Assembly: GCF_000001735.4 (NCBI RefSeq)
Contig: NC_003070.9
Span: 11,278,001 to 11,342,000, forward strand
Reading direction: 5' to 3'
Origin: Arabidopsis thaliana
Taxonomy: Eukaryota; Streptophyta; Magnoliopsida; Brassicales; Brassicaceae
DNA: 64,000 nucleotides
Shown: positions 1 to 11,327 of the stretch, in pieces
How positions within the stretch are numbered: position 1 is the stretch's first letter
How the letters are laid out: each line of letters begins with the position of its first letter
Program-made: the position numbers and the translations under genes
The notes under the pieces: model-generated
Databases searched by the model: none
The model's input: the letters and a program-made list of their open reading frames with translations, nothing else
Told to the model about the DNA's origin: nothing

Positions 1-600
1 GTCTCTTCATCACTCATCCATCGGGATCCAGTGGAAAGATTCTCTTTCTTTAGGGATTTTCCGTGGAGATCATCTTTCTTTGTTACGTGAACCGCACTTA
101 GCAGGTAAGATATACTGATGAAGAAGCATTGGAGTAGGTTAATGACAGTTTCTATAGCTCAACTTCCCAAGTTTCCAATATATCCAAGTCACTTCATTGA
201 GAACAATGGTAAGATTCTGCTATATATTCGTCACTTTGTAACTAGGTCAATTAGCATCTACGTTGTGGGAGAGACATAAGAATGCCCGAAAGTTGAATGT
301 TACTCTTCTATGGAGTCTTCAATTGGTGGTCCTGGTTGCTACTATATATGTCCCAAGCTTACTTCCGGTTCCAGGCTTTTCGAGGTAATTAAGAGGAAGA
401 AGAATAAGCGTGCTCCGATCCATTGCTACGAGTTAAATGGTTATCTTCTTTCATGTTTATAATGGTCTTTACTTTCGAACTCTATAAACATAGTGGGATA
501 ACTTCATAAGAGTTTGAATCTGGTTCGAAAAAAGTGGGAAACAATATTTATGCATACAAATATGGTTTTTTATTTTGATTATTTCTATGTTCATATTATT
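1..600. other. No recognised gene
   Basis: Several short stretches on the plus strand look exon-like, with AG/GT boundaries (for example a GTAAG after position 209), but I could not join them into a protein I recognise. It may be the edge of a transcribed, decayed or non-coding locus that continues outside the window. Confidence 0.3.
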
Positions 601-602
601 GC

Positions 603-650
603 TTCGGCGGATCTGAACTCAATGCCAATGAGCAAATGATCACTCGCTTT
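603..650 (-). pseudogene. CCR4-like nuclease C-terminal fragment
   Basis: The reverse strand reads SDHLLIGIEF, which matches the SDHLPIGVEFEI end of the CCR4-like gene at 3188-4631. The DNA match is confined to about 45 bases and no upstream exons follow. In this EEP (exonuclease-endonuclease-phosphatase) family the SDH motif carries the catalytic Asp-His pair. The fragment is therefore a relic of a third copy, too short to encode a product. Confidence 0.55.
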
Positions 651-982
651 CGGTGTCTCGTAATATAAGATCATGATTTGATATTCGAGGTCTTTATGCA
701 TCCGTGGTTCCTTATTCCCCAAGCTTAATCTCTTTATTGCATAAATTGTATACGTTCTCGTCATATATTCTACTTATTTACTTGGTATAGTTATTTCTGG
801 ATATGACAAAAAGTAAACTCTACATTAATATTTTGGAGAGATTTTGAATAAGTATGGGAAAATACAAGAGAAGAATCTTTAACAAAAAAAAATACAAGGG
901 AAGGAATGTTGTTTAAAAAGAGTTGTTTCATAGATGAAAAGTGCTTTTCTCTTATCTTAAGAAACCATCTGAATTATAACTT

Positions 983-1267
983 CTACATATATAAACGCCA
1001 TGTATCACTGCTAGTGAGGTCTCCGGCGTTTACTCGGAGAATGGCGAGGTGAGCGTAAACAATGGGAGGTACCATCCTAAAGGGGTATGCAGCATCTTTG
1101 TAGCTATAGATCATGATATTGAACTTTGAGAGAATAGCATCCACACCAGCATCTTCTGGCTTCATGGACGTCTGAAGATAAGGGAACTCGAAGACTTTTC
1201 TTGCTCGAATGTTTGATGCAACATGTATACTAGTAAAAATAATAACGAACCAACCCAAAGTCAACAA
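983..1267 (-). pseudogene. Possible Argonaute PIWI C-terminal relic
   Basis: An open stretch on the minus strand includes YSYKDAAYPFRMVPPIVYAHLA. Over about 20 residues this lines up with the end of plant Argonaute PIWI domains ([22 protein letters not shown] type), with the same spacing between the Tyr-x-Tyr and the VPP-x-x-YAHLA core. The Argonaute C-terminal acidic tail is missing, and no PIWI catalytic DEDH region is readable in the 900 bases upstream on that strand. I read it as a captured or decayed Argonaute tail, possibly transcribed. The match is short, so an unrelated origin remains possible. Confidence 0.35.
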
Positions 1268-3187
1268 CTAGATCGAACATGGCAAAACACGTACAAAACA
1301 AAAAGTAACAAACAGAGGAGAAACAATTATGAGTAGAGATATTACCTTTGAGCTCCATGGAGATGATCTTCATTAATCCCAAGCTGCTCATTATGGATGT
1401 TCAAAATCTCTTCGTCAACTCTAAAGAATGGTCGCCAACTGTGATACGTCTAATGTATTTTGAGTTGGTGTGTACTCAAGAAATGCTCCATGAATGAAAC
1501 CGGAGGCTAGATTTCTTCTTCGTCCTTCCTCTCAGCTAGCGTATCTTCTTGGTTTAATGGAGTCGCTATGAATCAATAACCATTTCTCTCTCCAGTGTTG
1601 AAGCTGGTCAGCTTCTTGCATGCAAGCCGCAAGAGTCATTTGTATCCATCCCACCTGATCAATTTCATCACATTGCCTATGTCTTCTTTCATATCTCCTT
1701 TAAGTATTTACGGAGAGAAACTCCTCCTCTAAGCATTTTAAAGATGTTGGATAAGAGAACAGTCGATAGATAGAAGAAAAGGTGTGAACAAACTAGGGTT
1801 CAAGAACCGTTGGATTTTTCTTGTAGAAAAAGTAACATTTGATGATTCTTCCCCAAATCCATAGGGTTTATAGAATCTCGAGCAGAGAAAATGAGAGGTT
1901 GAGAAGATGATCAATAACTTGACGAGAAGATATTAGGGTTTAGAAGCGACGGAACTTGGTTTGGGCTTCTCGCAGAAGAAAGAAACTAATATCGTTGGTG
2001 AGAGTTGTACAAGGAACAGAGTGTGAGGAGGTAGTGTTTGCAGATGATCGATCAAATGATTAAGAAGAAAGAGAAGAAGACGAACTTGAAGATGATGAAG
2101 TGTTTTCAAGAATGGGTATCTTGAAGCGCGAAGCCCTCACACTAGTGTTCCAACGGTAAATGAATGAAAGTTTATATAATACAAAACTAAATAAGGACCC
2201 ACGCTATGCAACATGGGAAAATATTTGTAGAAATTTTGGATTGCTAGTTTACATCATAAATCACAGTCATAATATTTTCTATTTAATAAGCTTTTGTAAT
2301 TTTATATATTAAACTTATTGTGTCATATTCCAATATGTAATCCTGCAATCGGATCAGTAAATTTGACAATCCTTCAGTAATCCATCTAATGTTAAAATTC
2401 ATTGGATCATATCCATCTATGTTTTTTTGAAAAAAACAAAAACAAATCAAATACTGAATAAGTTTTGAAAACAATAATAAATATCCATATAAAACAGTAT
2501 ACACATTCAAGTATTGCTAAAAAAAATTAAAATATATATATTGTAGGGATTGTTAGGTTTAGTAGTCAATTTCAAATCTTCAAGATTTGAAAAATTCTTG
2601 CAAATCAAGTTTAGTACAAAATATATGAAAATTGTTTTCTAAATTATTGAATGTAAAATATAGTGAAAACGTTTTTTAAAAAAAATTATTTTGTTAATTG
2701 TTCTTAATATTAACTAAGATATAGATTTGGTCTGATATAAATATTATTTTGATATGAAATTATTATCATTTAAGATGAAGTGTGTAAAATTAAAATCAAG
2801 TTTATTATGATGATATAGATGTTAAATTGTATTGCAAAAGTAAATATGTATGGTGGAAATTTGTTTTTTTTTCTAAATACTAAATTAAAATATATAAAAA
2901 TACGGAGTTACTATTTATAATTTAAATATCATCAATAAACTTAAGTGTATAAAATTAAATTGTATAATAAAATAGAATACATAAGCCTGAAATTTTGTAA
3001 TAAAAAAGAATTATTTAAATTAAATAAAGAAAAATTGTAAATTGCTATTTTACTATTCCAAATTCAAATATTATCAATAATAATTTACATTTATATCTTA
3101 CACCTACTTATTTAGGTGGATCTTATCTGGTATATATATTACATTGTTTTTCTCAATTATATGAGAGAAATAAAATATAATTATTGG
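1268..3187. other. Intergenic, partly transcribed-looking, no gene assigned
   Basis: Positions 1370-2150 have a more balanced base composition than the surroundings, and the minus strand has short open segments leading into the Argonaute-like relic, but I recognise no protein. From about 2200 to 3180 the sequence is strongly AT-rich with no coding signal. I found no clear terminal inverted repeats. Confidence 0.4.
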
Positions 3188-4631
3188 CTATATGTTTCGG
3201 TTGATCTCAAACTCAACGCCGATGGGTAAATGATCACTCGGATGAATTTCATTGGGTAAGAAATCGACTTCGTCCGGCGAATCCAGGAGCTTCACAGGAG
3301 AAATAATTTCAGAATGCGTGTAGAACATGTAATCGAGTGTTTCAGCAAACCCTGGCACATTATTTGTGAACCTTGGCTCTCCTTTCGTAAATTCATACAC
3401 ACTTCGTAGATCAATATCAGACGGTATATTGTCTGAATTTATGTATTTATGCACCTGAGGAGAGTAAGAAAGAGAATAAATCCATGTTTCTTGAACAAAA
3501 CTACATTAACCAAGCATGGTTGAAGTTATACGTAGGGTTTCGAATTGAAGTCACCAGCAAGGATCACCGATGGACTGCAATTTGTTAGCGCTGATATAAT
3601 CTCCTTGAACGAGGCTAATTCAGTCATTAGAGTCTTGACTTGAGCTAGCTTTAAATCATCCCATCGATCAGGTTTCCTGAGTGTAAGAAAGTAAGAAAAG
3701 TATTTTAATACGATCAAAAGGTTAAAACTATGTATATCGACTCAGAAAGCGATCTAGTTAATTAAAAGTAAAATATTTACCCGGATTTTAAATGAGAGCT
3801 TGCAATAATAACGACATGATTAAATGGTTTTAAAATCTTGAACGCTACCATTACCACAGAAAGCTCTTCAGCGTTAACAACGTCACTAGACTCACTACTT
3901 ACGGTACTACTACTCGGCGCCACGCAAAGGTTTTCATATTTGGTGTATCCTTGGATTCTGGTTGTTTGGTATGTAATGAACTCTGCACTGTTTAAAATAA
4001 ACAAGAAGGAAGGAGAGACTTTGTTAGGCACTTTAGACAATAAAATTGTAAACTATAAAACTGAAATTGTATTCAACGTCTTAAATCTCTATTTATACAA
4101 TTTGGGCTTGAAAAAGATTGCGCATTCATAGCCTTCTTTATTTTCAATAGGAATTCCAGAGTATCCTTGAGCTTCCATGTTTCTATCGAAAAAACTATGG
4201 TACTCGTCTACTTCCTGAAAATGGATTGATTGATATATATATTAGAATTCATATTAGCATACAAAATCCTATTTATGTGTGGCACGAGAGAATGAGAGAG
4301 CTAAACAAACTTGTAGACAGATGAAATCAGCTTCAAAATTCTTTATATTATCAAGAATCGCCTTCGAACGTTTCTCCCACCTATACCAAAAATTAATAAC
4401 ATAAATTGCGGAGGAGCCTACAGGATAGACTCTGGAGGAGAGACATACATGAGAGACGACGACGCCATCCGCTACACAAACACAAGACCCTTACTATTAA
4501 GAGCATGTCCATCGATATGTCAAAACATATATAAAGTATACTTGTATAACTAAGAGATTTTTGATAATACGACAATGAGGGAGTAAGAATAAACTACATG
4601 AGCTAGGGTGTTGTAAGAGACGACTCGAAAT
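3188..4631 (-). CDS. Partial CCR4-like deadenylase (EEP nuclease), probably the At1g31530 locus
   Basis: This is a homologue of carbon catabolite repressor 4 poly(A) nucleases, which shorten mRNA tails with a Mg-dependent EEP domain. Exons on the minus strand: 4631-4598 (FRVVSYNTLAH), 4380-4311 (WEKRSKAILDNI, ending ICLQ), 4214-4099 (EVDEYHSFF; catalytic Glu), 3987-3781 (FKILKPFNHVVII), 3676-3532 (VILAGDFNSKPY) and 3454-3188 (PGFAETLDYMFY and SDHLPIGVEFEI). The last five exons join in frame to a TGA stop at 3188. The exon expected between 4598 and 4380 has decayed (stops, phase mismatch), and no N-terminal part is visible. A truncated protein is possible, but I consider it a gene fragment. 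Closest family member from memory: At1g31500 (CCR4-4), located nearby. A second copy lies at 19.9-22.1 kb. Confidence 0.7.
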
Positions 4632-4639
4632 CTGCCTGC

Positions 4640-6137
4640 ATATTTCAACACAAACAAGCCAATATTAGCCTATATATGTCATAGAATATTTATCATATAA
4701 TTATTTGATATAGTACCGTTACTACGATGAGGCTTGTGACTAGGGACAATATCAACCCACTTTTCGGATTTCTCATGTTTCTGACATAAACAATGCTTCC
4801 ACATGCCTTTTGTGAGAAATTGGATCTGAATTGTAAAGATAGTATCGTAAGTAATTGAAGAGAAGATGTTATTTTCGTATATCTTATATCTATGTATCAA
4901 TGAGAATATATATATACAGGAATGAAAAATCATCAATTAATTTAAGATATCAATGCTATAGATTTTATTGATTTTAAAATGATATTTTTAATTGCACCTG
5001 ATTTTACTAATAATTGACATTTGCCACATGTTTCTCTCTGTATAAAACTTGTTGGAAAAAAGTTATTTCTCACATGGTTTCCTAATTGATGTATTACAAG
5101 GTTGGTTGAAAAGCTATCCTAGTTAATGTAAGATTTTACGTTTAGTTTAAACCAATAATTATGCTAAGTTATACAATAATTAAAAAAAAAAATCTGTATA
5201 CTTTTAATTTTTAATTAAACGAGATCAATTATATGTAGATTTAGACTTTATAATTAAATAAAATTATATGTTAGTTTGGATTTATAAAAAAATGGTTATA
5301 GTTTATTTACAATAAAATGAACTTATATGTCAGTTTAGATTTATAAAAGACTGGTTAGGGTTAAGATTTACAAGTAAACTAGGTTAGTACCCATCGCATG
5401 ATATTCATGCTTTAATTAGTTTATAAATTTTGCTACTCTATATATTACTAATATAGTTAATACTTTGTTTGTCTATAAATATTTAATTGTGTAATTTATA
5501 AATTTTAAAAGTTTATCAATTTATTATTGGTATCATTTAAACATGGATACTATTTAATTTATTATAAAATTAATGTGTCCCTTTGTAGACGTAATTAATA
5601 TTTAGTATATGTAGTTGTATATATGGTGTGTCGGGGTATAGTGATATTTTATTAACATCTTATTAGTGTGGATTAATAGTGTGGATAAATGTTAACTTCT
5701 ACAATTTACAAAGTATAAAAGTCTATATTAAGTTTGAATCGTATAGTATATATAGTTGTATACATTGTGTGTTAGTATAACGTTATGTGTTAGTATATAC
5801 ATTGTGTGTTAGTGTATAGTAGAATTTGTAAACATGTATATTTTAGTAAATATTTGTTTTACGAATCCTGTTCTATTAGCTGAGTATTCACATATAATGA
5901 ATAAAAACAACAAACATATAAATTATCAAAACCAATAATTTAAAACCACAAATTTTAAAAATAGAATGAACTTATATGTCAGTTTGGATTTATAAAATAG
6001 TGGTTAAGGTTAAGACTTACAAGTAAATGAGATTATTTGGATTTATAAAAGAATAGTTAGGGTTTAGATTTTACAACTAATTCAATTTATTGGGGGTTTA
6101 ATGAATTTTGTTTATTTAGATAATACTAATTTTTTAA
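4640..6137. repeat. AT-rich intergenic DNA with dispersed short repeats
   Basis: No gene is visible. A unit of about 50 bases containing TATATGTCAGTTTGGATTT and a following GGTTAGGGTTAAGA-type segment recurs in degenerate form near 5265, 5320, 5970 and 6030. Another phrase, TACATTGTGTGTTAGTRTA, is repeated near 5760-5815. These look like decayed transposon-derived repeats; I could not define ends or target duplications. Confidence 0.4.
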
Positions 6138-6140
6138 TTA

Positions 6141-6523
6141 GGAGGTGTTATTGATTTCTAATTTACAAGGAATTTTGATGAATTCAATTAAATCCTTGAA
6201 AGTAAAGAAATGAAAGATTTTAAACGATTGTTAGAGAGTTTTTTATAATCTTGTTGATTAGTTTTTCATAATCTTGTAAAGTTTCTCAAACAATCTCTCT
6301 ATTTTGATAATACTTGAATAACACAAAACTTTTAATGACTTTATAAAAGTATGTATCTAATAACCCAAAATTTATGAAGATTTTAGATTATTTTTTACAA
6401 ATCTTAAACGAATAACACAAAACTTTAACATACTTTAAAAAATTTTGATTGAATAACAACAGATTTTACATGACAATTTATATCACTAAAACTCTTTTGA
6501 AATCATAAATGAATAACACCCCC
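6141..6523. mobile_element. PIF/Harbinger-type MITE, 383 bp
   Basis: The ends are inverted repeats: GGAGGTGTTATTGATTT at the left, and the reverse complement of the right end reads GGGGGTGTTATTCATTT. They are flanked by TTA on both sides (6138-6140 and 6524-6526), the 3-bp target duplication typical of PIF/Harbinger elements. There is no coding capacity, so it is non-autonomous. Confidence 0.7.
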
Positions 6524-6526
6524 TTA

Positions 6527-6899
6527 GATTATATAGTAAATTTTGATTGACTAATTAAAAAGAGAAGTTAAAAATCACTTGTTTGTTTAATTTTTAATTT
6601 TTATTTATGTATTGTATGACATGGCATAATAATTGGATTAAACTAAAAGGAGGTGGATAAAAGAACCCATAAAATATCCTTTAATGTAATCAATATTGAT
6701 CTCTTCCTCGCATCATCGCATGATAACCTAGTTAATGTTGTAAATATTTTTATCTTAATATCCTATACCCTATTAATAATAAAAGGAAATCTTAAAGAAA
6801 ATAACGTAAACTTGTTGAATATTACATTATATGCCATTACAGTAAAGAACAAATAAAAATAGAACATTAGGGTCAAAGTTATTTAAATACTTTTTTTTT
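6527..6899. other. AT-rich spacer
   Basis: A short open frame at 6653-6856 has no recognisable features and a base composition like the surrounding non-coding DNA. Nothing else seen. Confidence 0.4.
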
Positions 6900-7440
6900 T
6901 GAATACGAGGAAATTCTGGATTATAAATCGTAATTTTCAAAATCCGAAATCACATCATATAATTTTAGTTTTGTCCTAAATAAAAGTATTTAAATAATTA
7001 AATTTACATATTACCAATAGTCTAAAAATCTTAACATACTATCCATGTAACCGGACCATTTTTCAAGATATATATACATTTTGATTAAGGATCTCTAGAA
7101 ATCTACTTCTAACACTCAACATTTTTTTTTTCATTGTAAACAGCTTTGGAAGTAGAATCCATCATTTTTACCAAATAGGAGAAGATTTCTAAACTTTTTA
7201 TTTTATTTCTCAATTGAATCATGTTTTACTGTCTCTTTTGTTATATGTGTGGCAATGTCAGTAGTCCTCCAACTGAGTTTTAGGATTCTAAGTAGGATAT
7301 TCATTAAATTGATAAATTGGTTGTTATTAGATTTTTTTTAATCCTTAGATCTTTTTATTCAGATATTTTACATTTTGAAATCAACTTGATAATCCTTTGT
7401 TAGATTCTAGATATTTTTCTATATCTAGAATCTATATCAC
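6900..7440. repeat. Duplicated block, copy 1
   Basis: From the CAAAATCCGAAATCACA region through the TAGATCTTTTTATTCAGATA region this block matches 17165-17625 with only scattered substitutions, in the same orientation. In the second copy it ends just before the GDSL lipase stop codon (17635), so that copy is GDSL 3' flank or untranslated region. The block here has no lipase coding sequence attached, and no terminal repeats are visible. Confidence 0.75.
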
Positions 7441-8645
7441 CAAAAGTATTCCATGAAATGTCTGAATTAGTGTGTATTGAGCACTGCCATTTTAGCCATC
7501 GAGAATTATGCTAGAAAGTATTGTGAACTACATGAACTTGCTTGTTAATGTGAATTTGATTAGGAGATTTCAAATTACAGTTTAGTAATCAAATAGTCAA
7601 ATTTTAGTGCTTGATTCCTTGAGATATGATTAATCTGATTGCGTTCATATTAATGGAACATGGCGTTTACTCTGACTTGAGTGATCACAGCTCAAGACTG
7701 TCGCTTGCGCCGGTGCTCACACTCTTTTCTTCGTGGTGTTTTATGTATCTCTAAATCCCTTTGATATTTCTCTTTGGTAATTCATCACGGTTTAAGATCT
7801 TAGAGATTGCAATGCGATTTGTTATATGACTGATAAAAGTATAGCAATATGTATATTTACTTACGTTAGGAGAGGAATTTAATTTATTGATTATTTATTA
7901 TGCTGAGAAATCTTGAGATTCAATAAGACCAATCTCAAGAGTCAAGACATTGTGTATCACCAATCCAAAGATCAACATGGTGAGATCCTTTTGTTTTGGT
8001 TCCCATTTTACCAACTCTGCTTTCAGTCTGATTGGAATTACCAACATGATGAGATCAACATAGACATTTTTTTTTTTTGGTGTTTAGCACATGTATACTA
8101 AACAATACAAGCGCAGGCTTCAAAGCTACGCCAAACACTTGATGGTTACTAACAAGGACGGACGAAATAGTAAGATGGTAACATTATTTCTATTTGATCT
8201 TTTAGGCTTCTTCTAGGTTGGTATAACGTTATCTCGTGAATCAAAAGACCCTCAAAAGATGTAGTGTATACACACTTGACACTGAAAATTAGTAAAAACG
8301 TGGTGCCCACCAGACCATATGACTCACATTTAGTTGTTACTACCTCTACGTCTTGAATTAAACTCCAATTTGGATTATGACCTTGCTTCATTATTTATAC
8401 TTGGAATCAAATAGAAAAAAATGCATGACTATTAATAAGGTCAGACCATTCCTCTCTAAGAGAGAAAAAATGTCTTGGAAGAAAAGGGATTGGAGTTCAT
8501 ATTATTATCTTTGTGTATTGTGGTCCATTTTCCTCCATTCACACTTTAATCATATGATGAAACATCTTTGATAAATTTCCAAATACAAACATAATTAAAA
8601 TCCTATAGAATGATATTTGCTTCCGGGAAAGTCCTCAAAAAATGA
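7441..8645. other. Intergenic, no gene seen
   Basis: Moderately AT-rich. A segment at about 7660-7740 is more GC-balanced but has stops in every frame that I read. Short open frames near 7913-8571 show no recognisable motifs. Confidence 0.35.
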
Positions 8646-8653
8646 ACTATAGT

Positions 8654-9669
8654 TAGGGGTGTCAAAATGGGTAACCCAACTCAACTCAACTCATAATCAA
8701 ATGAGTTCATTTAATTTGATGGGTTGAGTTGTTAAATGGATTAACCCATTTAAGTAATAATTTAATTAATTATTATTATAAAACAATAATAAATAATTAC
8801 CATTATTAATTCATTATCATCAAACTTAGGATATTTACGGATTCCACTTTTTACGGATTTACGTTTTTGACGATAAAATCATGGGTTTAAGTTTTTGACG
8901 GGAAAATTACGGATTTACGTTTCTGGCGGGAAAATTACGGGTTTAAGTTTTTGGCGGGAAAATCTCGGGTTTACGTTTTTGGCGGGAAAATCACGGATTT
9001 ACGTTTTTGGCGGGAAAATCACGGATTTACGTTTTTGGCGGGAAAATTACGAGTTTACGTTTTTGGTGGGAAAATCTCGGGGTTACGTTTTTGGCGGAAA
9101 AATTACGGGTTTACGTTTTTGGCGGGAAAATCTCGGGGTTACGTTTTGGGCGGAAAAATTACAGGTTTACGTTTTTGGCGGGAAAATTATGGATTTACAT
9201 TTTTGGCGGGAAAATCTCGGGTTTACGTTTTTGGCGGGAAAATCTCGGGTTTACGTTTTTTGCGAGAAAATCACGGGTTTACTTTTTTTTGCGGGAAAAT
9301 CACGGATTTATGTTTTTGGTGGAAAAATTACGAGTTTACTTTTTCTCAATTTCATCTCTTGTATATTTAAGAAATTTGGAAAAATATTAATTTTATTAAA
9401 TTGGTTTAGATGTGTTGGTTAAACTTAAATTGGCATTGGTTTAGAGATTTTAGATGGTTTTATTCAATTTTACAAAATTTGATGGGTTAATTGGGTAAAC
9501 CATTGAAACCATTAATCATTACAACCCAACTCATTTTACTCATCAAACCAATTGACTCAACTCATTTGACCCATCAACTCATTTAAGTCAAAATTTTCAA
9601 TTCATTAGGGTTCATGGGTTGAGTTGAGTTGAGTTGACCCATGAATTTTGACCCATTTTGACACCCCTA
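8654..9669. mobile_element. hAT-like non-autonomous element, 1,016 bp
   Basis: It has perfect terminal inverted repeats, TAGGGGTGTCAAAATGGGT at the left and its reverse complement at the right. They are flanked by an 8-bp target duplication, ACTATAGT (8646-8653 and 9670-9677), as expected for the hAT superfamily. The target duplication is itself a palindrome. Sub-terminal regions are rich in AACTCAACTCAACTCA-type motifs and their complements. The interior is the 28-bp minisatellite annotated separately. No transposase is encoded. Confidence 0.85.
8865..9345 (+). repeat. 28-bp minisatellite of E2F-type sites, about 17 units
   Basis: The unit is roughly TTTACGTTTTTGGCGGGAAA plus ATCACGGA, repeated about 17 times with drift at both ends. 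Eight units contain TTGGCGGGAA exactly, which satisfies the E2F/DP consensus TTSSCGSSAA; most other units miss it by one base. Because 28 is not a multiple of three and the unit lacks stops in all forward frames, three overlapping open frames appear (8895-9422, 8951-9370, 9007-9390). They are artefacts of the repeat and not genes. Published work that I recall reports amplification of E2F sites by transposons in Brassicaceae; whether this family was included I cannot say. Confidence 0.85.
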
Positions 9670-9677
9670 ACTATAGT

Positions 9678-10639
9678 ATGATATTTATTAACTGTTCCAA
9701 CGGAAGCGTGTTCAAGAAGGTACCCTTTTTTCCTTACTCTGTTTCATTTTTCTTGTGTTACACGCTACAATTTCGCGTAGTATACAAGAAGTAGAACTGA
9801 TACAAATATTCTGTACATGACTCTAAAAGAAACAGATTTTAAAAGTTCAACAATCAAATTATAGAAACTCCATTACTCATTTTGATATCACACAGATAAG
9901 TAACAACAGAATATGGTTTATTCACTCTTGGGTCTTGGCCTTAATATGCTACATAGTTGCAGCTTCGTCTCTATATGCACATGCATAGCGATAGGCTTAA
10001 TCAGATTGGAAGCAAAATTGAAAATTTTGATATATAGATATATTTTCTTCTACACAACCTCTGTAAATGAAGTTATCCGATCTCATTTCTTACGTAGCTG
10101 GAGTAGCTACAAAGCCATATAGCCAGAGCCGTCCCTAGGGATTTGGTGGCCACAAGCAAAAAAAAATTTTGGACCAACTAATTATCTCTCTTCATTACTA
10201 TCTTCATAGAATCTTATACCAAATCCTTTTAATCTTATACCCGTTTGCGTAAAATTCCATCAGTTTTTTTGTATCCACAACACGACTTGCATTTGAAACA
10301 ATTTGTGTTATATAGTTTATTCGGAAATAGCCTAAGTTGGTTTATGGACTTTGAAAGATGCCTAAAAACTTTGCAGGTGTGGCTACAAAGTAAGTCAGTC
10401 GTTCGATTTCTCTCCATAATAGGTGTATGCTATACATAACACTTTTCAACTATTCATAAAAAAAGAGAACTATTATAAATCACAAACTCAATTCGGGTTC
10501 ACTGTAAAACTTTGTGCTAGACAGCAAATTAAAGGAATCGTTATAGTAATGAAATAAGCTTATCAAAAACGTGCAACCTAAGAACAGAAACAAAACATTT
10601 TAAAACATTCACATGAACAGCAACATCTTCATCTGCCCT
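9678..10639. other. Intergenic with a solitary hAT-like end
   Basis: At about 10131 there is CAGAGCCGTCCCTAGGG, the type of terminus found in CAGGGCCG-ended hAT elements. I found no matching right end, so this may be a truncated copy. Two small open frames (9913-10122 and 10245-10439) lack recognisable motifs and I do not call them genes. Confidence 0.4.
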
Positions 10640-11235
10640 GAAGACAATGAAGAATCTTGGGCTCTCCTTGTTGTTCCATAGAACCGACAGCAAAACTACT
10701 CATTCCATCACCATAAAAGTATCTCAAAGATTCATTTCTTTTTCACGTAATCTGCAAGTAAAAGAAAACAACTCATTGATCTATACTATTAAAGATCCTG
10801 ACTGTGAGATATCTGATATTCTGTTCAGTTCTTGATTAATACTTACCTTGTATTGTGTATTGGTTCTCTCTATCTCAACTGTCTTCATTCTGATCAAGCT
10901 CATTGCCTAATCACTGTTTCCACACTCTTCCAACAGATTGGTCTCATTGCTTATACCATCATCGTCACTATCCCCATGCTCTTCACTCTAATCACTCTCA
11001 TTGCTTATATCACTATATTCGCACTCTTCAAAGTGATCACTCTCCCTACCTATATCACTATTCATCACTGTCTCCTCGCTCTTCGCTCTGATCAGTTTAA
11101 TGGCATCCATCACTGCCTTCATCAGCTTCACAAACATGCTGCATAGTGTTTGGATTACCATGTCGGTTCTTCGCTGATGACAGTCCTCTAAGTGTCGTAT
11201 TTACCCCATCCGTTTAGTTTGGACGTAGACACCCT
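10640..11235 (-). pseudogene. Relic of a second TIR-NBS-LRR C-terminal tail
   Basis: On the minus strand the segment reads as acidic repeats such as SDISNESD and SDDDGISNET, broken by at least two in-frame stops. About 11175-11210 repeats DNA from the last exon of the adjacent TIR-NBS-LRR gene: CAGTCCTCTAAGTGTCGTAT here against CAGTCCTCTAAGAGTCGTAT near 11525. A splice-donor-like GTAAG after an IERTNTQ reading suggests a further 3' exon. I infer the tail of a lost tandem paralogue, or a former extension of the resident gene. The acidic tract itself is built from tandem repeats of about 60 bp. Confidence 0.55.
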
Positions 11236-11327
11236 AATATTACTTATATGAAGTGATATAGCTGCAAAAGAATCTAGTTGTCAATAATGCAAAAAGAATT
11301 GAGAGATGAATAGTCATTATGTTACAA

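Noticed and set aside
8865..9345. CRISPR-like array (28-bp repeats)
   Set aside because: The repeats are contiguous with no spacers, and this is a plant nuclear sequence; it is a minisatellite.
8895..9422. Three overlapping open frames encoding FWRENLGFTFLAGKSRVYVF-like repeats
   Set aside because: They arise from the 28-bp tandem repeat, which has no stop in any forward frame; they lie inside a non-autonomous transposon and have no promoter, signal or known domain.
10131..10190. Complete CAGAGCCG-ended hAT element
   Set aside because: Only one end is visible; no matching right end or target duplication within the next 500 bases.
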